Source of the DNA: Planctomycetes bacterium RBG_16_43_13 | Lineage (GTDB): Bacteria > Planctomycetota > MHYJ01 | Assembly: GCA_001828445.1 (NCBI GenBank) | Contig: MHYJ01000119.1 | Location: forward strand, 1-8,856 | Reading direction: 5' to 3' | DNA length: 8,856 nucleotides | In this document: one piece after another, positions 5,318 to 8,856 of the stretch | Numbering within the stretch: the stretch's first letter is position 1 | Layout of the letters: every line of letters begins with the position of its first letter | Translations under genes and position numbers: made by a program | Notes under the pieces: generated by a model | The model's database searches: none | What the model saw: only the letters and a program-made list of their open reading frames with translations | Told to the model about the DNA's origin: nothing

Positions 5318-6373
5318 CTTTTCAGCATTATTGGTGTCTTCTTTTCCTTTTGCTACCTTCATTAGTCCATAGTGGCTTATCATCCACAGCCCCGCAAATA
5401 CCATAGCGAGTTCGCCTATACGCGTGATTATGGAGAATGCTATCGCCTCTGCACTGCCACTGCCCAGCCCTGCTATCTGGAAAGTGAGTATCATACCACC
5501 TTCAAAGGTGCCGAAGCCGCCGGGCGTCAGCTGGAATACCAAGACAATCTGTGTAAGAACATAGATTATGAAAAGTTTTGTGAGCAGAGTAAAGAGCTGG
5601 GTTTCTATTAAGATGTTTTTATTATAAAAGTAGTAGAATATAATAGGTCTAATAAACACCGAAGCGGCTGATACGAGTGTTATAAGTTGGGAATTCAGGT
5701 ATGTCTTCCATCTTTTTATGAAGTGCTCTCGCACCATATTCTCCAGTTCTTCTGCCTTATGCCTCATACCCTCTATCTTACTTGAGAATAATTTTAATTT
5801 AGAGAGGATATTTACCGTCTTCAGAACTGGTTTGAAGTTACTTAAGAAGGCGTATAACATAGCTATTAGAACGAGTGCTATTATAGAGATGGCTACTATT
5901 ATGGAGATAGTTTCTCCCTGAGATAGACCGCCACTGCAAACGATTATAATTGTTCCTATTAAGCACAGGAAAACTAATCCTGCAAGTTCTTGGAATTTAT
6001 TTACTATTACTGATGCGAGCACCTTTCTCTTTGGCAGATTATGGATGTCGGCAATATAGAAGACCCGCAACGGTTCGCTACCTAAATACATAGATGGTGC
6101 TACGAAGTTTATTGGATATCCCATAATATTGGCTTTAAGTAAGCTTATCAGGGGTACTGTCTGGCCGTCTTTGTCTATGAGTATCTTCCATCCGATTGCA
6201 GGAGCGACAAGTATAAGAGCGCTATTTACACAAAATAATATGATGCCGAGCCACCCCACTGCCCTTATTATAGACCATACTTCTTCTATTCCTACAAATA
6301 GTGGAATGCATAGAAAGGCGGCTATGCCGATTAGGAGTGATGCTATGAATAGTGCTTTCTTTGGTATTCGCAT
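5309..6373 (-). CDS. LPG-synthase transmembrane-domain (UPF0104) family membrane protein
   Basis: The 354-residue polytopic inner-membrane protein has about seven to eight hydrophobic helices (for example near 8-29, 39-61, 126-145, 155-176, 228-250, 262-284 and 315-340). The signature QLTPGGFGTFEGG in the last third, together with the early segment INFVAPSMYLGSEPLRVFYI, identifies the flippase-like transmembrane half of lysylphosphatidylglycerol synthase (PF03706-type, also called UPF0104). The soluble aminoacyl-transferase half of MprF is absent, so this is a stand-alone membrane protein. Such proteins are linked to lipid or lipid-linked sugar translocation, but the true substrate is unknown. 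A charged cytoplasmic or periplasmic loop (KIEGMRHKAEELENMVREHF) separates the two halves. The ATG at 6373 is only a few bases from the predicted transcription start and has no Shine-Dalgarno, so the mRNA may be near-leaderless. The gene overlaps the hydrolase gene tail-to-tail by 9 bp. Confidence 0.87.
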   Translation of the reverse strand: MRIPKKALFIASLLIGIAAFLCIPLFVGIEEVWSIIRAVGWLGIILFCVNSALILVAPAIGWKILIDKDGQTVPLISLLKANIMGYPINFVAPSMYLGSEPLRVFYIADIHNLPKRKVLASVIVNKFQELAGLVFLCLIGTIIIVCSGGLSQGETISIIVAISIIALVLIAMLYAFLSNFKPVLKTVNILSKLKLFSSKIEGMRHKAEELENMVREHFIKRWKTYLNSQLITLVSAASVFIRPIIFYYFYNKNILIETQLFTLLTKLFIIYVLTQIVLVFQLTPGGFGTFEGGMILTFQIAGLGSGSAEAIAFSIITRIGELAMVFAGLWMISHYGLMKVAKGKEDTNNAEKLS

Positions 6374-6386
6374 TTACAGAATATTG

Positions 6387-6416
6387 ATTCTATCCATTAC
6401 GCATTGCATAAGTCAA
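6387..6416 (-). promoter_or_regulatory. Candidate promoter of the UPF0104 gene
   Basis: On the - strand TTGACT (6416-6411) and TAGAAT (6392-6387) are separated by 18 bases, each a 5 of 6 consensus match. Transcription would begin near 6380, leaving only about 6 bases before the ATG at 6373 and no room for a ribosome-binding site. Confidence 0.5.
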
Positions 6417-6423
6417 GTTGTTT

Positions 6424-6443
6424 TACAAGATATTAACCTTGTA
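6424..6443. promoter_or_regulatory. 20-bp interrupted dyad between divergent promoters
   Basis: TACAAG (6424-6429) and CTTGTA (6438-6443) are perfect 6-base inverted arms around an 8-base centre. The dyad lies 7 bases upstream of the -35 box of the UPF0104 promoter and about 30 bases upstream of the purH -35 box. It has the size of an operator for a dimeric regulator, but one weak dyad can arise by chance. I do not recognise it as a PurR site. Confidence 0.3.
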
Positions 6444-6474
6444 GGAGTGGCTTCCCAACTGTGTAAATAAACAT

Positions 6475-6503
6475 TTGACGCGGTTTTGCTATATACTTAT
6501 AAT
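6475..6503 (+). promoter_or_regulatory. Strong sigma70-type promoter of purH
   Basis: TTGACG (6475-6480) and a perfect TATAAT (6498-6503) are separated by exactly 17 bases, the best promoter match in the window. The start would be near 6510, giving a short leader of about 24 bases with no room for a riboswitch. The purH Shine-Dalgarno is weak (AGG at 6517-6519, 14 bases before the ATG). Confidence 0.7.
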
Positions 6504-6533
6504 CTAAACAGTATATAGGTATTTTTACTTTTT

Positions 6534-8096
6534 ATGCAGATAAGACGTGCACTCGTAAGTGTTCACGACAAGACAGGAATAGTTGATTTTGTTAGAGCCC
6601 TGCAGGGCTTTGATATAGAAATTCTATCTACTGGTGGTACTGCCAAACTTCTCAGAGAGAATGGGCTGAATGTTGTAGAAGTATCGAGTTATACGGGCTT
6701 CCCTGAGATTATGGATGGTAGAGTGAAGACACTACATCCAAAGATCCACGGCGGCATCCTCGCTGTAAGAGATAATAATACGCATAAGCAAGAGGCAGAG
6801 AAACAAGGTATAAAGTTCATAGACCTTGTGGTAGTGAATCTGTATCCATTTCAGGAGACGATTGCGAAGCCAAATGTTACTTTGGAGGATGCCATTGAGA
6901 ATATCGATATAGGTGGCCCATCTATGGTGCGTGCCGCTGCCAAGAATTATAAGTATGTGACAGTTGTTACATCCCCTTCGGACTACGATAGTGTGATTAG
7001 GAAAATGAAGGAAGAAGGTTGCTCTCTCCCCATTGAATTTAGACAGGAACTTGCCACAAAGGCATTCAGACATACTGCTGTCTATGACTCTGCTGTAGCA
7101 AACTATCTTGGCAGTGTAGGTGATTCATCGCACAGTTCATTTCCTGATACATTAACTATTACTTACCAGATGTCTCGTATGCTACGATATGGCGAGAACC
7201 CACATCAGAGGGGTGCGTTCTATATATCTGCTGACAACATTGATTCATCTGTAGCTCGCGCTAAAGTGCTTGGCGGTAAAGAACTCTCTTATAACAACAT
7301 TCTCGACCTGGATTCAGCATATCGCCTTGCGAAGGAGTTTGACCGTCCCCTCGCAGTTATAGTTAAGCATAATAATCCTTGCGGTGTAGGATGGGCTGAC
7401 GGTGCGGAAAAGGCGTTTGTTAAGGCACTTGCAGGCGACCCAGTGTCTGCGTATGGAGGTGTTCTTGCCTTTAATGTAACAGTGGATGTAGCAACTGCCG
7501 AGAAGGTTGCGGATAAGGGTAACTTTTTCGAAGCGATAATTGCTCCTGCTTATGAGGCAAAGGTATTGGATATACTTACAAAGAAGCCCAAATGGGGTAA
7601 AAATCTTAGGATACTGGAGGCGGGTCTTAAGAAGGAACGACGCTATAGTGGATATGAACTTCGCAGTGTGGAGAGTGGGCTACTCGTTCAGACAGCAGAT
7701 GATAAGTTATTTGAAGCAATGAAAACAATGACCGTAGAGCCGACTGAAAGTCAGAGGCGAGACCTTATATTTGGCTGGAAGGTTGCAAAGCATACTAAGT
7801 CGAACGCCATAGTATTAGCAAAAGATGAGATGGTTGTAGGCGTAGGTGCGGGACAGATGAGTCGGCTTGATTCTGTAAAGATAGCAGTAGAAAAGGCAGG
7901 TAAAAGGGCTAATGGCTCTGTTCTTGCCTCAGACGCTTTCTTCCCATTCAAAGACGGTGTCGAGGAGGCGATAAAGGCAGGCGTATCAGCGATTATACAA
8001 CCGGGTGGCTCTATTCGTGATGACGAAGTTATCGAGACGGCGAGAAAGCATAATGTTCCTATGATATTTACAGGTATGAGACATTTTAAACATTAG
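6534..8096 (+). CDS. purH: Bifunctional AICAR transformylase / IMP cyclohydrolase PurH
   Basis: The protein of 520 residues, the normal family length, catalyses the last two steps of de novo purine synthesis: formyl transfer from 10-formyl-tetrahydrofolate to AICAR, then ring closure to IMP. The N-terminal MGS-like cyclohydrolase domain (about 1-195) shows HDKTG (11-15), STGGTAK (32-38), GRVKTLHPKIHGG (62-74) and the later NIDIGGPSMVRAAAKN. The transformylase domain shows RYGENPHQ (218-225), the catalytic Lys-His pair in KHNNPCG (278-284), DPVSAYGG, KHTKSNAIVL, GVGAGQMSR and the C-terminal FFPFKDG, IQPGGSIRD and MIFTGMRHFKH ending. All key motifs are intact. The start at 6534 is supported by RRALVSVHDKTG beginning within the first 15 residues. 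A DUF1015 gene follows after 10 bases, probably co-transcribed. Confidence 0.98.
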   Translation: MQIRRALVSVHDKTGIVDFVRALQGFDIEILSTGGTAKLLRENGLNVVEVSSYTGFPEIMDGRVKTLHPKIHGGILAVRDNNTHKQEAEKQGIKFIDLVVVNLYPFQETIAKPNVTLEDAIENIDIGGPSMVRAAAKNYKYVTVVTSPSDYDSVIRKMKEEGCSLPIEFRQELATKAFRHTAVYDSAVANYLGSVGDSSHSSFPDTLTITYQMSRMLRYGENPHQRGAFYISADNIDSSVARAKVLGGKELSYNNILDLDSAYRLAKEFDRPLAVIVKHNNPCGVGWADGAEKAFVKALAGDPVSAYGGVLAFNVTVDVATAEKVADKGNFFEAIIAPAYEAKVLDILTKKPKWGKNLRILEAGLKKERRYSGYELRSVESGLLVQTADDKLFEAMKTMTVEPTESQRRDLIFGWKVAKHTKSNAIVLAKDEMVVGVGAGQMSRLDSVKIAVEKAGKRANGSVLASDAFFPFKDGVEEAIKAGVSAIIQPGGSIRDDEVIETARKHNVPMIFTGMRHFKH

Positions 8097-8106
8097 AGGA
8101 AAAACT

Positions 8107-8856
8107 ATGCCAAAAATATTTCCATTCAGGGCAATTCTGTATAACAAAGATAAGGTAAAGAATGTAAACAGTGTTGTTACTCAGCCATACGATAAGATTG
8201 ATTCATCACTCCAAGAGATATATTACAAACGGAATGAATATAATATAGTTCGCATAATAAAGAGAAAAGATGAGCCGGATAAATATAATGCAGCGGGGAA
8301 GACCTTCAAGGATTGGTTATCAAGTAGTGTCTTACAGAGGGATGCGGTTCCTGCCATCTATGTCTATCACCAAATATATAAGGTTGGCGATGAGATAAGG
8401 GTTAGAAAGGGTTTAACAGCCCTTGTGCAATTGGAGGAATTTGGTAAAGGTAGGGTTTATCCACACGAGGAGACGCACACTGGTCCCAAAGTCGATAGGT
8501 TTAACCTAATGCTTACTACTGGTGCGAATTTTGGGCACGTCTTTATGCTATATTCTGATAGAGAACAGTTCGTAAATAAATTGCTTGATGAATATTCTCG
8601 TAGCGAACCGGTATTTGAGACAAAGGACGATTTCGGAGAAGTTCACAAGGTCTGGCGGATAACTGATGCGCAGGCAATTAAAAGATTGCAGAAGGAGTTA
8701 GATGGCAAGGACGTCATAATTGCGGATGGTCATCATCGCTATGAAACAGCTATTGCCTATAGAAATGAGATGATAAAGCGTGGAGTAAAGTGCGCTAATG
8801 CCTGCACGGAGACGCATTACAATGTTTTGGTTACCCTTATAAATATGGACAGTGGC
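8107..8856 (+). CDS. DUF1015 family protein, 3'-truncated by window end
   Basis: The first 250 residues are present and the frame is open to the right edge; full-length members run to about 400-450 residues, so roughly the last 40% is missing. The start at 8107 has AGAGGA at 8095-8100, overlapping the purH stop and 6 bases before the ATG, which suggests coupled translation. Family landmarks are the N-terminal FPFRAI and VTQPYD (24-29), YPHEETHTGPKVDR (118-131), and IADGHHRYETA (205-215), the most conserved motif of DUF1015. DUF1015 proteins are distantly related to ParB/SerK-like kinases; a phosphotransfer activity on a small molecule such as serine has been suggested for relatives, but no activity can be assigned here. 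Placement after purH is suggestive only. It is soluble, with no signal peptide or membrane helix in the visible part. Confidence 0.88.
   Translation, partial: MPKIFPFRAILYNKDKVKNVNSVVTQPYDKIDSSLQEIYYKRNEYNIVRIIKRKDEPDKYNAAGKTFKDWLSSSVLQRDAVPAIYVYHQIYKVGDEIRVRKGLTALVQLEEFGKGRVYPHEETHTGPKVDRFNLMLTTGANFGHVFMLYSDREQFVNKLLDEYSRSEPVFETKDDFGEVHKVWRITDAQAIKRLQKELDGKDVIIADGHHRYETAIAYRNEMIKRGVKCANACTETHYNVLVTLINMDSG

Noticed and set aside
6129..6470. 113-aa + strand reading frame across the start of the UPF0104 gene and the divergent gap
   Set aside because: Most of it is antisense to a well-supported membrane protein, it ends just before the purH promoter, and its sequence matches no family I know.
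6504..6533. Purine riboswitch in the purH leader
   Set aside because: The predicted leader is only about 24 bases, far too short for an aptamer, and no conserved purine-aptamer sequence is present upstream.

Overview
The window looks like chromosomal DNA of a diderm (Gram-negative type) bacterium. It is moderately AT-rich (about 40% GC by eye) and uses many ATA, AGG and AGA codons. A type IV pilus inner-membrane module (PilM, PilN, PilO) supports a diderm envelope. The four-cysteine L28 with an RRGLAKKKGGVGKK-type insertion recalls L28 of planctomycetes and Thermus. I would guess an uncultured Planctomycetota/PVC-like lineage, but that is inference and weak. Nothing here is a phage, IS element, CRISPR array, rRNA or tRNA.

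Layout. (1) Bases 2-232: the C-terminus of a gene entering from the left, with one CXXCH heme-type motif. (2) Bases 242-1845, + strand: a small cassette with a TATAAT -10 box, a strong AGGAGG, a 53-residue peptide too short for routine ORF calling, and a radical SAM/SPASM enzyme 15 bases downstream in the same frame. The peptide has a leader-like YxxPxIE segment and an ACGK motif, so the pair reads as a RiPP precursor with its maturase. This is the most interesting item in the window. (3) Bases 1844-1920: AGTTCNN heptamer repeats on both strands, forming a long inverted repeat between convergent genes. (4) Bases 4326-1925, - strand: pilM, pilN, pilO as a tight operon from a TTGACA promoter with a tandem 9-mer over its -10 region; no pilP or pilQ follows. 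(5) Bases 4442-5317, + strand: rpmB (bL28) with its own promoter, then an isochorismatase-family hydrolase. (6) Bases 6373-5309, - strand: a polytopic membrane protein of the LPG-synthase transmembrane (UPF0104) family, overlapping the hydrolase tail-to-tail by 9 bp. (7) Bases 6475-8856, + strand: a near-consensus promoter, purH (complete), then a DUF1015 gene running off the right edge.

How the genes relate. pilMNO build the cytoplasmic and inner-membrane alignment platform of a type IV pilus or related secretion system. purH makes the last two steps to IMP. rpmB is ribosomal. The peptide/radical SAM pair is an accessory specialised-metabolism unit among housekeeping genes, with no transporter, protease or separate recognition protein visible in the window.
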